The translations under genes and the position numbers were made by a program. The notes below the pieces were generated by a model that was not told the DNA's origin, did no database searches, and worked only from the letters and a program-made list of their open reading frames with translations. A stretch of DNA of 64,000 bases, from positions 186,001 to 250,000 of the forward strand of contig NZ_LFVU01000026.1 in assembly GCF_001047375.1 (NCBI RefSeq). Direction: 5' to 3'. Every line of letters begins with the position of its first letter. The first letter of the stretch is position 1. This document shows, one piece after another, positions 43,614-52,427 of the stretch. This DNA comes from Clostridium cylindrosporum DSM 605. GTDB lineage: Bacteria; Bacillota; Clostridia; Clostridiales; Caloramatoraceae.

Positions 43614-45734
43614 GTGGAGAATAATAGTATTAATAAAAAAATTTTAGGCATGTCCTATGGTGTATATCTTAGTGCACTTATATATATACTATTTTTTACC
43701 GGTGCTATATATATGGGTATTAGGGATTTTTTAATATTTCATACTATGGTTGAGTTGTTCGGAATTGTAATTGGTTTTGTTATGGCTATAATTGCTATCA
43801 ACACATATAAATTAAATAAGGATAATAGGATAGTATTTTTAGGTGTGGTATTTGGATTTATCGCATTTATTAACTTGATACATTTATTTGCCTATAGGGG
43901 AATGAATATTAGTGAAGTTTTTACATTTAATATTTCTATACAAGTATGGACTATTGGAAGATATCTTCAAGGCATAGCCTTTTTAGTTTTATTTACATCA
44001 AGAGAGGGGAACTATAACATAAAAAATATATCCATTACATGTTTGATTGTAGTAGGATTGCTCCTTGGTTCCGTATTCTATATAAAGGTATTTCCACAAC
44101 TTTATATAAAGGGAACTGGATTTACCCTTGTAAAAATTATAGCTGGTTATCTAAATTGTGGTATTTTATTAGGTTTGCTAATTTTGTTAAGAAAAAGGAA
44201 TCCTAATGGTTTAAATAAAAACGATAAGGCTTTAAGTTTATCGATATTATCTAACTTAGTATGTGAAATGTTTTTTGTTGCTTCTAGTATTACTTATGAT
44301 ATATATAGTGTTTTCGGACATGTATTCCAAATTGTATCATTTTACTATATATATATTGCTGTGGTTCGTTCAAGTCTACAGGAGCCACATTATTCTCTAA
44401 TTGAACTAAATAGTGTTTTGGTAAATAAGAATGAAAATTTAAAAGCTTTGATTAGAAAGCTTGAGTTAGAATACCAACAAAGAAAAGAGCTTGAGGATGA
44501 GAAGGAAAGAAAGCAACAAATATTAAATGGAATACTAGAATCATCGGTAGATGGTATGATTGTTATAGATGATGATGATAAGGTAATTCATTTTAATAAT
44601 CAATTTATAAGAATGTTAAATATCCCATTTGAAATAACTTCTAAAACAACTAATAGTGAGATTATAGAATTTGTTAAAAAGCAAATAAAAAATCCAGAAG
44701 AGTTTGAAGGTCATGTTAGAAAAGAGTGGGAAACATATGATGAATATTTACAATACATATACTTGAAGGATGGGAAGATATTCGAGACATCCTCAGTTCC
44801 CTTTATTGATAGTAACACAATCAAAGGGAGATTAATCATATGTAGAGATATAACTGAGAAGAGAAAGATTGAAGAACTTAAAAAGCAGATAGAAATAAGA
44901 CAAGCCTCATTGGAAAAAGCAAGGGAATTTGATGAACTAAAAACTAATTTCTTCTGTACAGTATCTCATGAGCTGAAAACTCCAATAAATATTATTTTAG
45001 GTGTAATACAGCTAGTATCAAGAACAAAGGAAAGTGATTTAGAATATATAAAGAAGTTTTTATCTAATAAATATATTAATATGATGAAACAAAATTGTTT
45101 TAGGCTTATCAAGCTTTCAAATAACCTAATAGATATTACTAAAATTGACGCAGGTTATACAGAAATGAAAATTAAGAATCATGATATTATATCTGTTATT
45201 GAGGACATTATATTATCCGTTGCAGAATATACGAGAATTAAGGGTATAAACCTAACCTTTGACACGGATATAGAGGAAAAGATTGTTGCCTGTGATGCTG
45301 AACAGTTAGAAAGGGTAATGTTAAATTTATTATCAAATGCAATTAAGTATACAGAGTCTAATGGAGAAATAGAAGTAAATATAAAGGATAAGGAAGACTC
45401 TGTAGTTATATCAGTAAAGGATAGTGGAATCGGAATACCTAATGATAAGCTAAGTTTAGTATTTGAGAGATTTAGACAAGTTGATTCTACTTTAACTAGA
45501 CAGAAAGAGGGAAGTGGAATTGGACTTGCTCTTGTAAAGTCTATTGTAGAAAAGCATGGGGGAAAAGTTTCACTAAAAAGTGAAATAGGCAAAGGAAGTG
45601 AGTTCATAGTTGAACTGCCAGCTAATTTAGTAATGGATGAAGATGCTATTAATGAAGTAGCTGCAACTAAGGACATGAATGTAGATAGAATAAATATAGA
45701 GTTTTCTGATATATATGAGCTAAATATATATTAG
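43614..45734 (+). CDS. Membrane sensor histidine kinase (MASE3-PAS-HisKA-HATPase), orphan, copy 3
   Basis: 706 residues, same domains and the same histidine number (H452) as copies 1 and 2. The PAS begins GILESSVDGMIVIDDDDK, the H-box is CTVSHELKTPINIILG, and the ATPase DSGIGIPNDKLSLVFERF. The tail is DMNVDRINIEFSDIYELNIY. Start GTG 43614 after GGGGTG. Sequence is closest to copy 1 in the kinase region (RQKEGSGIGLALVKS). Orphan kinases of clostridia can phosphorylate Spo0A directly; that is one possible role here. Confidence 0.93.
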   Translation: MENNSINKKILGMSYGVYLSALIYILFFTGAIYMGIRDFLIFHTMVELFGIVIGFVMAIIAINTYKLNKDNRIVFLGVVFGFIAFINLIHLFAYRGMNISEVFTFNISIQVWTIGRYLQGIAFLVLFTSREGNYNIKNISITCLIVVGLLLGSVFYIKVFPQLYIKGTGFTLVKIIAGYLNCGILLGLLILLRKRNPNGLNKNDKALSLSILSNLVCEMFFVASSITYDIYSVFGHVFQIVSFYYIYIAVVRSSLQEPHYSLIELNSVLVNKNENLKALIRKLELEYQQRKELEDEKERKQQILNGILESSVDGMIVIDDDDKVIHFNNQFIRMLNIPFEITSKTTNSEIIEFVKKQIKNPEEFEGHVRKEWETYDEYLQYIYLKDGKIFETSSVPFIDSNTIKGRLIICRDITEKRKIEELKKQIEIRQASLEKAREFDELKTNFFCTVSHELKTPINIILGVIQLVSRTKESDLEYIKKFLSNKYINMMKQNCFRLIKLSNNLIDITKIDAGYTEMKIKNHDIISVIEDIILSVAEYTRIKGINLTFDTDIEEKIVACDAEQLERVMLNLLSNAIKYTESNGEIEVNIKDKEDSVVISVKDSGIGIPNDKLSLVFERFRQVDSTLTRQKEGSGIGLALVKSIVEKHGGKVSLKSEIGKGSEFIVELPANLVMDEDAINEVAATKDMNVDRINIEFSDIYELNIY

Positions 45735-45751
45735 AAAAATATAGAATATAA

Positions 45752-45787
45752 AGCGCCAAGTTATTAAGATAGATAACTTGGCGTTTT
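45752..45787 (+). terminator. Terminator after kinase 3
   Basis: CGCCAAGTTAT / ATAACTTGGCG (45754-45764 with 45773-45783), loop of eight, then TTTTAT. Confidence 0.88.
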
Positions 45788-45914
45788 ATATTTTAGTGTG
45801 TTAATTTTACAAATTATTCTGAAAAGTGCTGATGTATCCTAGGAATCTACACGATAATTAAAATAGTGAATAAATGGAAAATTAATAATCTAAAATTAGT
45901 GAGGAGAGGATTCG

Positions 45915-47180
45915 ATGGATAAGCATTTCTATTCTATGGGAGAAGTACTAGCATACTTAAAAAGCAACAATATATCTGATGTAGAGGAAAGAGCCAGATA
46001 TGTACAGCACTTTATAGATAAAGAAAATATGGACATTGGATATGAATATGATAGATATATGGAGTATGGTGCTTCTAACTTTTCAAGTGTTGTTACAGAG
46101 CACAATAAAAAAAAGAAAGAATGTATATTATGGTGTGTTAATCACTATTTAAGTTTAAATAGAAATACAAGGGTAATAGACAATGCCTGTGATACTATAA
46201 GAAAGTTTGGTACAGGATGTGGTACCTCTGCATCATCCTGTGGCATGAGCTCACTACATAAGGAAATAGAAGAGAAGGTAGCAAAACTTGTTGGAAAGGA
46301 GAAGGCTATTCTTTTTCCTACAGGATTTAGTGCAAATGTAGCTGCAATTTCCTATCTAGTAGGCGCAAATGATTTAATTATTTTTGATAGAGAGTGTCAT
46401 TCATCTATAATAAATGGGTTAAAATTATCTAATGCAAAATGGATTTCATTTAAGCATAATAATGTTTTAGACCTAAAGTCAAAAATAAAAAAGTATGAAA
46501 ATTCCTATGATAATATATTTGTAGTTGTAGAGTCTGCATATTCTATGAGTGGAGATTTAGCACCTTTAAAGGAAATAATAGAACTTAAGAAAGATTTTAA
46601 ATTCTACTTATATGTAGATGAAGCACATACCTTTGGTATCTACGGAGATAAAGGTCAAGGATATTGTTATCATGAGGGAGTAACTGAAGATGTTGATTTC
46701 ATTATGTCAACTTTATCAAAGTCCACTGCATCTATAGGAGGTTTTATAGCTGCTAAGGAAAAGTATTGTTCACTACTTAAGTGGTCAGACCCCTATGTAT
46801 TTCAGGCTTGTATGTCCCCAGCTGATGCCTCTGTAGTTCTTTCATCACTAGAAGAAATTGAAAGAAATCCATGGATGATAAAAGAAATCCATAAAAAGAA
46901 TAGCTACATGAGGGAGTTATTAAAATCAAAGGGATTTAATTTAGGCAATAGTCAAAGTCCTATTATTCCAATATTTATAGAAGACCATGAAAAATTAAGA
47001 ATGGTGGTTCGAGACCTTTATGATGAGGGAATATATTCAACTCCAATATGCTATCCAGCTGTTAAGCTAAATGAAGGTAGAATAAGACTTATTCTAAATC
47101 TTGGACATACAGTGGAACATATAAATATTACAGTAGAGGCACTTGAGAAGATATGTTCAAAGCATAATTGTTTGGCTTAA
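45915..47180 (+). CDS. PLP-dependent alpha-oxoamine synthase-family enzyme (Kbl/BioF/CqsA-like)
   Basis: 421 residues, fold-type I aminotransferase. It shows FGTGCGTSASSCGMSSLHKEIEEKVAKLVGKEKAILFPTGFSAN, DRECHSSIINGLKLS, YVDEAHTFGIYGDKGQGY, and the PLP lysine K269 in STLSKSTASIGGFIA. This is the alpha-oxoamine synthase family, which joins an amino acid to an acyl-CoA: glycine C-acetyltransferase, BioF, serine palmitoyltransferase, or CqsA/LqsA signal synthases. The N-terminal 60 residues are longer than in BioF. No bio or threonine genes are nearby, so the product is open. GAGGAGAGG precedes ATG 45915. Directly downstream of three membrane kinases. Confidence 0.85.
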   Translation: MDKHFYSMGEVLAYLKSNNISDVEERARYVQHFIDKENMDIGYEYDRYMEYGASNFSSVVTEHNKKKKECILWCVNHYLSLNRNTRVIDNACDTIRKFGTGCGTSASSCGMSSLHKEIEEKVAKLVGKEKAILFPTGFSANVAAISYLVGANDLIIFDRECHSSIINGLKLSNAKWISFKHNNVLDLKSKIKKYENSYDNIFVVVESAYSMSGDLAPLKEIIELKKDFKFYLYVDEAHTFGIYGDKGQGYCYHEGVTEDVDFIMSTLSKSTASIGGFIAAKEKYCSLLKWSDPYVFQACMSPADASVVLSSLEEIERNPWMIKEIHKKNSYMRELLKSKGFNLGNSQSPIIPIFIEDHEKLRMVVRDLYDEGIYSTPICYPAVKLNEGRIRLILNLGHTVEHINITVEALEKICSKHNCLA

Positions 47181-47185
47181 ATAAA

Positions 47186-47222
47186 AAATAGCTCACAGGA
47201 AACCTGGGAGCTATTTCAATTT
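47186..47222. terminator. Bidirectional terminator overlapping the end of thpR
   Basis: AAATAGCTC / GAGCTATTT (47186-47194 with 47208-47216) with an inner CAGG/CCTG stem. It overlaps the stop codon of the reverse-strand gene at 47211 and serves the forward gene. Confidence 0.8.
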
Positions 47223-47771
47223 CTTTACATATAGGGGTATATACTTTAACTTTCCATTTATTCGGGTACTTTCCATCAAGGAAATCTTATCTACTATTAT
47301 TGTCAAATCCTCTATAGCTATTTCATCTACTAGTTTACTGAAATCTCTATTTAGTACTACTTGTCTTCCTAGGGTAATATGTGGAGTAAACTTTTTACCT
47401 TCTTTCTTGATACTCACTTCTTCAAGTGAATTTTCCATATCTAGGTGAAGCTTATCAAGTGATTCACTTCTTTTTACTCCTACCCAAGGCATTGTTTTAT
47501 TCCCTCTTGGGAACTCACCTAGTCTAGAAAATTGTAGGTTAAAATCATTTTGCCTTGAGGCTACATCATCTATACATACCTTGATCTTTTCTATGATTTC
47601 GTCCTCTACTTCTCCGATAAATTTAAGAGTTAAATGGAAGTTATCTTTAATAGTAAAGTTTCCTCTTGTGCTGTTTTTAATAATTTTATTTTGCATTTCC
47701 TGTAGGTAGTCCTTTATGCTTTCCTCAAGTTCTATTGCAATAAAAACTCTTTTATTGGTCAATTTAATCAC
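47211..47771 (-). CDS. thpR: RNA 2',3'-cyclic phosphodiesterase (LigT/ThpR family)
   Basis: 186 residues of the 2H phosphoesterase fold. The two HxTx motifs are HLTLKFIG (about 46-53) and HITLGR (about 130-135). RVFIAIELEESIKDYL at the start and WVGVKRSESLDKLHLDMENSL are typical of ThpR. It hydrolyses 2',3'-cyclic phosphate RNA ends; the in vivo role is unclear. It starts 20 bases after the MATE gene and is probably cotranscribed with it. Cytosolic. Confidence 0.92.
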   Translation of the reverse strand: MIKLTNKRVFIAIELEESIKDYLQEMQNKIIKNSTRGNFTIKDNFHLTLKFIGEVEDEIIEKIKVCIDDVASRQNDFNLQFSRLGEFPRGNKTMPWVGVKRSESLDKLHLDMENSLEEVSIKKEGKKFTPHITLGRQVVLNRDFSKLVDEIAIEDLTIIVDKISLMESTRINGKLKYIPLYVKKLK

Positions 47772-47791
47772 ATCTTTCTTTTATTAATACA

Positions 47792-49162
47792 TTATTTAGT
47801 ATTACCATTTATAGATATTTTATTGTTTTTAATGATTAATTGCCATTTACCTTTTTTATAAACTATAAATCCTACAATATCTGCGAGTATCCATCCAATA
47901 GGTATAGACCACCATATGCCCTTTTCTCCAATGAAAGGAATAGCAGAAAGAGAATATGCCATTAGAACCCTAGTACCAAGTGATATTACAGTGAGGATAA
48001 TAGACATATTAAGACTTCCAACCCCTCTAAAAAATCCATAGAACATAAATAGGAACCCTATTAGGACATAAAAGATTCCAACTACAGATATATAATCTAC
48101 ACCTGTTTGTATTACATTTATTTCACTAGAATCTACAAACATTCTCATAAAATACTCAGAAAATGAGAATATGATTATAGATGCTATAGTACAAAAGGCT
48201 ATAATTATCTTAACTGATGAGACTACACCTTTTTTTATTCTATCTAGTTTGCCTCCTCCTATGTTTTGAGCTACATAGGTAGAAAATGCATTTCCAAAGT
48301 CTTGAACAGGAAGGTATGCAAGTGAGTCAACCTTGACTGCTGCAGTATATGCGGCTATTACATCGGAGCCGAAGATGTTTACACGTCCCTGTACAGCTAC
48401 CATTCCTATAGCCATAATGGACTGCTGCATAGATGATAAAATACTAAATCTCGCTATAGTAGAAAATAGTGACTTATCAAATACAAATTCTCCTATTTTC
48501 ATCGTGAAAATTGGAACCTTAGAAAATGCATATATTAAGCAAAGTATAGAGGAAACAGCCTGAGCAATAACAGTTGCATATGCAGCACCATCTACACCCA
48601 TATTGAAGTTTATAATGAATACTAGGTCTAGTACTACATTGATAACAGATGCGATAATTAGAAAATACAAAGGGGTTACCGAGTCCCCAACTGCTCTAAG
48701 CAATGATGCAGATATATTATATAGTGATGTAAATATTAATCCAGCAAATATTATACTAAGGTAGGAGGTTGCGCTATTTAATATCTCAGGAGGTGTTTTA
48801 ATTAGTATCAAAAGCGGCTTAGTAAATACAACAGTTATAATTGTTAGGAATATAGTAAGGCCAAGTATAAATATAATAGAGGTTGATACTGAACCTTTTA
48901 AATTCTTATAATCCTCAGCACCAAAGTACTGGGATATAACTATTGAACTACCTATACATAGTCCTATGATAAGTAGGGTTATAAAGTTCATAAGGGAAAA
49001 TGATGAGCCAACAGCAGCAAGGGCTTCTTTTCCTATGAATCTTCCAACAACAATAGAATCAACCATGTTATATAATTGCTGAAACACATTCCCTATCAAC
49101 ATAGGAAATGCAAACTTTAGCATAAGCTTAGTTGGATTACCTCTCCTCATATCAAGTGACAT
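47792..49162 (-). CDS. MATE-family multidrug/organic cation antiporter
   Basis: 456 residues, about twelve helices. The start is PTKLMLKFAFPMLIGNVFQQLYNMVDSIVVGRFIGKEALAAVG, the classical MATE beginning. Inner repeats of the same motif are visible in RFSILSSMQQSIMAIGMVAVQGRV. The protein exports drugs or metabolites using Na+ or H+. GGAGGTAAG precedes ATG 49162. It is divergent from a LysR regulator 166 bases away, its likely controller, and is followed by thpR. Confidence 0.93.
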   Translation of the reverse strand: MSLDMRRGNPTKLMLKFAFPMLIGNVFQQLYNMVDSIVVGRFIGKEALAAVGSSFSLMNFITLLIIGLCIGSSIVISQYFGAEDYKNLKGSVSTSIIFILGLTIFLTIITVVFTKPLLILIKTPPEILNSATSYLSIIFAGLIFTSLYNISASLLRAVGDSVTPLYFLIIASVINVVLDLVFIINFNMGVDGAAYATVIAQAVSSILCLIYAFSKVPIFTMKIGEFVFDKSLFSTIARFSILSSMQQSIMAIGMVAVQGRVNIFGSDVIAAYTAAVKVDSLAYLPVQDFGNAFSTYVAQNIGGGKLDRIKKGVVSSVKIIIAFCTIASIIIFSFSEYFMRMFVDSSEINVIQTGVDYISVVGIFYVLIGFLFMFYGFFRGVGSLNMSIILTVISLGTRVLMAYSLSAIPFIGEKGIWWSIPIGWILADIVGFIVYKKGKWQLIIKNNKISINGNTK

Positions 49163-49292
49163 GCACTTACCTCCTTTACTTTAGATTATTTATAGTTGAA
49201 CATCTTGAATGTTTCTACTTACTACATAATTAGCATTGATGCTATGATAACATGTAAGTAAATATATTAAAAATATTGATTATATTTGATTT

Positions 49293-49311
49293 GTATATGT
49301 TTTTCATATAC
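49293..49311. promoter_or_regulatory. Inverted repeat between MATE and LysR genes
   Basis: GTATATG-TTTTT-CATATAC is a perfect 7-bp dyad, 18 bases before the LysR ATG. Candidate LysR binding or an mRNA hairpin in the leader. Nothing else is recognisable in the 166-bp interval. Confidence 0.4.
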
Positions 49312-49328
49312 TTGAAGGAGAATGATTA

Positions 49329-50210
49329 ATGGATATTAAACAATTACGTTATTTTGTTGCTATAGTAGAGGAAGGGCAAATAACAGCTGCAGCTAAAAGA
49401 CTACATATGACTCAGCCACCTTTAAGTCAGCAGTTAAGTATAATGGAAGAGGAGCTTGGTACCCGTTTATTTCACAAGGTAGGAAAGAGGCTAGAGCTTA
49501 CAGATGCAGGGGAAGCACTGTATAGAAATGCTATAAACATAGTAAATCTTATGGAAGAATCAAATAAAGAAGTAAAGGAAATAGGAAAAGGGGATAGGGG
49601 TAAACTACTAATAGGGGTGAATACACTTTCCCACTATAAGCTTTCAAGTGTGCTTAGAAGATTTCAAGAAAGGCATCCTGAGGTTTCCTATAAGGTGCAA
49701 CAAAATGAATCAGGTCAGCTATGTAAGTTATTGAAGGAAAGGGAGATAGAACTTGCTATAGTTCGTTTTCCAGTCGACTTAAAGAACTTTTCTGCCTTTT
49801 ACTTTAAGGAGGATCCATTTTATTTTGTAACATCTAATAAGTTGGCCCTGCAAGGGAATAAGGTATCCTATGAGGATATAAAGGAGTTTCCTCTAATACT
49901 TCCAAGTACCGATGGGCTTGGACTTTATAATATGATTTTAGAGCAGTTTTCAAGTAGAGAATTAGAGGCAAATGTAATATGTGAGTGCTCTGATATATTA
50001 GTTTTACTAGAGTTAGTATCAGAGAGCTTCGGAGGAACTATAATTCCTGAGTCAGTACTTAAAATCCATAAAGGTTATAATTTAAAGAAATATAAAATAG
50101 ATGATGATGCTTTCACCTCATCATCAGGAGTGATTTGGTTAAAGGATCGTTATCTATCTATGGCATCAAGAAACTTTATAAAACTTCTAAGGGAAATACA
50201 CGAAGCATAG
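49329..50210 (+). CDS. LysR-family transcriptional regulator
   Basis: 293 residues. The N-terminal winged helix-turn-helix is MDIKQLRYFVAIVEEGQITAAAKRLHMTQPPLSQQLSIMEEELGTRLFHK (about 1-50). A linker helix and a periplasmic-binding-like effector domain follow (from about 90: LLIGVNTLSHYKLSSVLRRFQERHPE). GAAGGAG precedes ATG 49329. It is divergent from the MATE gene and upstream of a ferredoxin-nitroreductase, either of which may be its target. Confidence 0.93.
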   Translation: MDIKQLRYFVAIVEEGQITAAAKRLHMTQPPLSQQLSIMEEELGTRLFHKVGKRLELTDAGEALYRNAINIVNLMEESNKEVKEIGKGDRGKLLIGVNTLSHYKLSSVLRRFQERHPEVSYKVQQNESGQLCKLLKEREIELAIVRFPVDLKNFSAFYFKEDPFYFVTSNKLALQGNKVSYEDIKEFPLILPSTDGLGLYNMILEQFSSRELEANVICECSDILVLLELVSESFGGTIIPESVLKIHKGYNLKKYKIDDDAFTSSSGVIWLKDRYLSMASRNFIKLLREIHEA

Positions 50211-50309
50211 TAATCTTATTTATTAGATTTTTCTAAGGATTTGTTACAAATTTTCAAACTGGAATAGGAAAAACAAAAGTGATATCATGGGTTCTAGAGG
50301 TGATTTCTA

Positions 50310-51131
50310 ATGATGAAGGTTGATATTGAAAAATGTATTGGATGTAAACAATGTGTAAGAGATTGCTTTCCAGGGGACATTAAGGTTGATAATGGCAAAG
50401 CAGAGATTAGAAATGTTGCCTGCTTTAAATGTGGGCACTGTATAGCTGTTTGCCCAACAGGAGCAATTTCAACAGATGATTATAAAATGGAAGACGTTGT
50501 AGAATATAATGAAGAAAAGTTTAACATAGACTCAGATACTCTGCTTAATTTTATTAAGTTTAGAAGAAGTATAAGACATTTCAAGGACAAGGATGTTGAA
50601 AAGGAAAAGCTTGAAAAGATAATAGAAGCAGGACGTTTTACTCAAACAGGTAGTAATAGTCAAGGGGTATCCTATGTAGTAGTAAAGGATAAATTAGAAG
50701 ACTTAAAGGAAATCGTATTAAGAAGACTTAGTATTTTAGGTGAAGAAATACTAAATAATTTAAATTCCGAGACTATAAAATATAAAAGATATGCAATGAT
50801 GTGGCAACAAATGTATAAGGATTATAAGGAAAATCCAAAGGCTGGAGATAAAGTATTCTTCAATGCACCAGCTGTAATACTTGTAATTTCAGACTCCCCA
50901 GTTGATGCAGCACTTGCATCATCAAACATGGAACTTATGACAAATGCACTTGGCCTTGGTACATTCTTTAGTGGATTCCTAGTAAGAGCTGCTATAGATA
51001 ATCAAGAGTTAGTTGATCTACTAGGACTTAAGCCAAGTGATAAAATAGTAACCTCTATGGTTATAGGATATCCAGATATAAAGTTTAAAAGAACGGTACC
51101 TAGAAAAGATGCATCTATATTATGGAAATAA
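50310..51131 (+). CDS. Ferredoxin-nitroreductase fusion
   Basis: 273 residues. The N-terminal 60 residues carry two 4Fe-4S motifs (CIGCKQCVRDC and CFKCGHCIAVCP). A nitroreductase domain follows from about 75: LNFIKFRRSIRHFKDKDVE, TQTGSNSQGVSYVVV, NALGLGTFFSGFLVRA, MVIGYPDIKFKRTVPR. Such fusions are common in anaerobes and reduce nitro compounds or act as flavin reductases, using ferredoxin-type electrons. GAGGTGA precedes ATG 50310, and a second ATG follows at once. Probably under the upstream LysR; the substrate is unknown. Confidence 0.92.
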   Translation: MMKVDIEKCIGCKQCVRDCFPGDIKVDNGKAEIRNVACFKCGHCIAVCPTGAISTDDYKMEDVVEYNEEKFNIDSDTLLNFIKFRRSIRHFKDKDVEKEKLEKIIEAGRFTQTGSNSQGVSYVVVKDKLEDLKEIVLRRLSILGEEILNNLNSETIKYKRYAMMWQQMYKDYKENPKAGDKVFFNAPAVILVISDSPVDAALASSNMELMTNALGLGTFFSGFLVRAAIDNQELVDLLGLKPSDKIVTSMVIGYPDIKFKRTVPRKDASILWK

Positions 51132-51141
51132 TTAATATTAG

Positions 51142-51180
51142 AGCCTACTTGCACTAAGTTTAGTGTAAGTAGGCTTTTTT
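51142..51180 (+). terminator. Terminator after the ferredoxin-nitroreductase
   Basis: A 15-bp stem (51142-51156 with 51161-51175) with one wobble, loop AGTT, followed by six T. Confidence 0.93.
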
Positions 51181-51472
51181 AGATTTTAGAAGGATGAATA
51201 TTAGAGTTATTAATAATAATTTCATAGTAAATTGGTAGTAATTAAGCATAGATAATCGCCTATAAACATTATTATTTGTGCTTTTTTATTTTACTTTAGT
51301 AACTTCAATTACCTTTAAAGTTACTATTACCAAGGTATAGGTAAAGAAGCTATTTAAAGCAATAATTAATACACTTTAAGCATACAATTTCTATCAATTA
51401 AGTAGGGTAGGGGGTTAAAATCGACAAAAAAGTTTGTTATAATACGTAATGTGACAGAAAGGAGATGATTAA
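51181..51472 (+). promoter_or_regulatory. Leader and promoter of the sulfur-transport operon
   Basis: No gene is seen in this interval. TAGTAACTT-N12-AAGTTACTA (51297-51305 with 51318-51326) is a perfect 9-bp dyad. An extended -10 TGTTATAAT (TATAAT at 51438-51443) lies 30 bases before the YeeE gene with AAAGGAGATG. The dyad is a candidate operator about 115 bases upstream of the -10. Confidence 0.5.
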
Positions 51473-52132
51473 ATGTCAGAGGTTAAAGCTTCAATTAATA
51501 GAAAGCCTAAAAAGAAAAGGATTAATCAGATTCCATTTGGAGTTGCATTATTTATATGTATTATAGGAGCAGGATACTTTATTGCAAACAGTTCACCTAA
51601 AGCTGCTTTGATGTGGACATTCGGAGTTATTTTAGGATTTACACTACAAAGGTCAAGGTTCTGTTTCACCGCTTCATTACGTGATCCTGTTTTAACAGGA
51701 AGCACATCATTAACAAAGGCGGTTGTAATTGCTATTGCAGTTGCTACAGTAGGATTTGCAGCTATCCAATATGGTGCTGAGCTAAAGAATATAGCTGTAC
51801 CTGGCAATATTTCGCCGGTTGGTATTCATATAGTTATAGGGGCTGTAATGTTTGGTATAGGTATGGTAATCGCTGGGGGATGTGCCTCTGGAACTCTTAT
51901 GAGAGTAGGAGAAGGATTCCTTATGCAAATACTTGCCTTAGTGTTTTTTATAATAGGGTCACTTTGGGGAGCAAAGGACTTTGGATGGTGGAAAAGCACA
52001 TTTATGCCTAAAAAGGGTATATTCCTTCCTGAAGTTATAGGATGGGTACCAGCTTTACTTCTACAGTTCGGACTATTACTTGCAATATATATATTTGCGG
52101 ACTGGTTTGGAAACAGAAAGTCAAACCAATAA
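51473..52132 (+). CDS. YeeE/YedE-family sulfur-compound transporter, first subunit
   Basis: 219 residues with about five or six helices. It contains RSRFCFTASLRDPVLTGS and AGGCASGTLMRVGEG, the cysteine motifs of the Sulf_transp (YeeE/YedE) family. These Cys residues guide thiosulfate through the channel in TsuA. In this operon the family's two halves are separate genes (this and the one at 52428) with TusA between them. The probable role is import of thiosulfate or a similar sulfur (or selenium) species. AAAGGAGATG precedes ATG 51473. Membrane protein. Confidence 0.9.
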   Translation: MSEVKASINRKPKKKRINQIPFGVALFICIIGAGYFIANSSPKAALMWTFGVILGFTLQRSRFCFTASLRDPVLTGSTSLTKAVVIAIAVATVGFAAIQYGAELKNIAVPGNISPVGIHIVIGAVMFGIGMVIAGGCASGTLMRVGEGFLMQILALVFFIIGSLWGAKDFGWWKSTFMPKKGIFLPEVIGWVPALLLQFGLLLAIYIFADWFGNRKSNQ

Positions 52133-52166
52133 TTGAATTTATTATTTATTTTTAGGAGGTATTATT

Positions 52167-52394
52167 ATGTCAGAACATAGATTAGATTGTTTAGGAGAGG
52201 CATGTCCAGTGCCATTAATAAAGACTCAAAAGAAATTTAGCACTTTAAATGTTGGAGATGTACTTATAGTTGAAATTGACCATAGCTGTGCTATGAAAAA
52301 CGTACCAGAATGGGCAAGAAAAGAAGGATACAATGTGGAAATCGAAGAAGTTGACGATGGACAATGGGAAGTATATATAGAAAAAAATAAATAA
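52167..52394 (+). CDS. TusA-like sulfur carrier protein
   Basis: 75 residues of the TusA/SirA fold. The start is HRLDCLGEACPVPLIKTQKK. C13 in the CPxP motif is the persulfide-carrying cysteine, and C8 is a second. In E. coli TusA relays sulfur in tRNA thiolation; YeeE-linked copies (TsuB-like) hand imported sulfur inward. It lies 34 bases after the first YeeE gene, with a strong AGGAGG before the ATG. Confidence 0.92.
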   Translation: MSEHRLDCLGEACPVPLIKTQKKFSTLNVGDVLIVEIDHSCAMKNVPEWARKEGYNVEIEEVDDGQWEVYIEKNK

Positions 52395-52427
52395 TGTTTT
52401 CCTTATGAATAAACAGGGGGTGAAACA

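Noticed and set aside
29929..45734. Mobile-element origin of the triplicated kinases
   Set aside because: No inverted repeats, target duplications or transposase genes flank the copies; they differ too much for recent transposition.
51297..51440. Possible SAM or T-box leader before the sulfur operon
   Set aside because: No T-box sequence, no kink-turn motif and no anti-terminator arrangement; only a 9-bp dyad.
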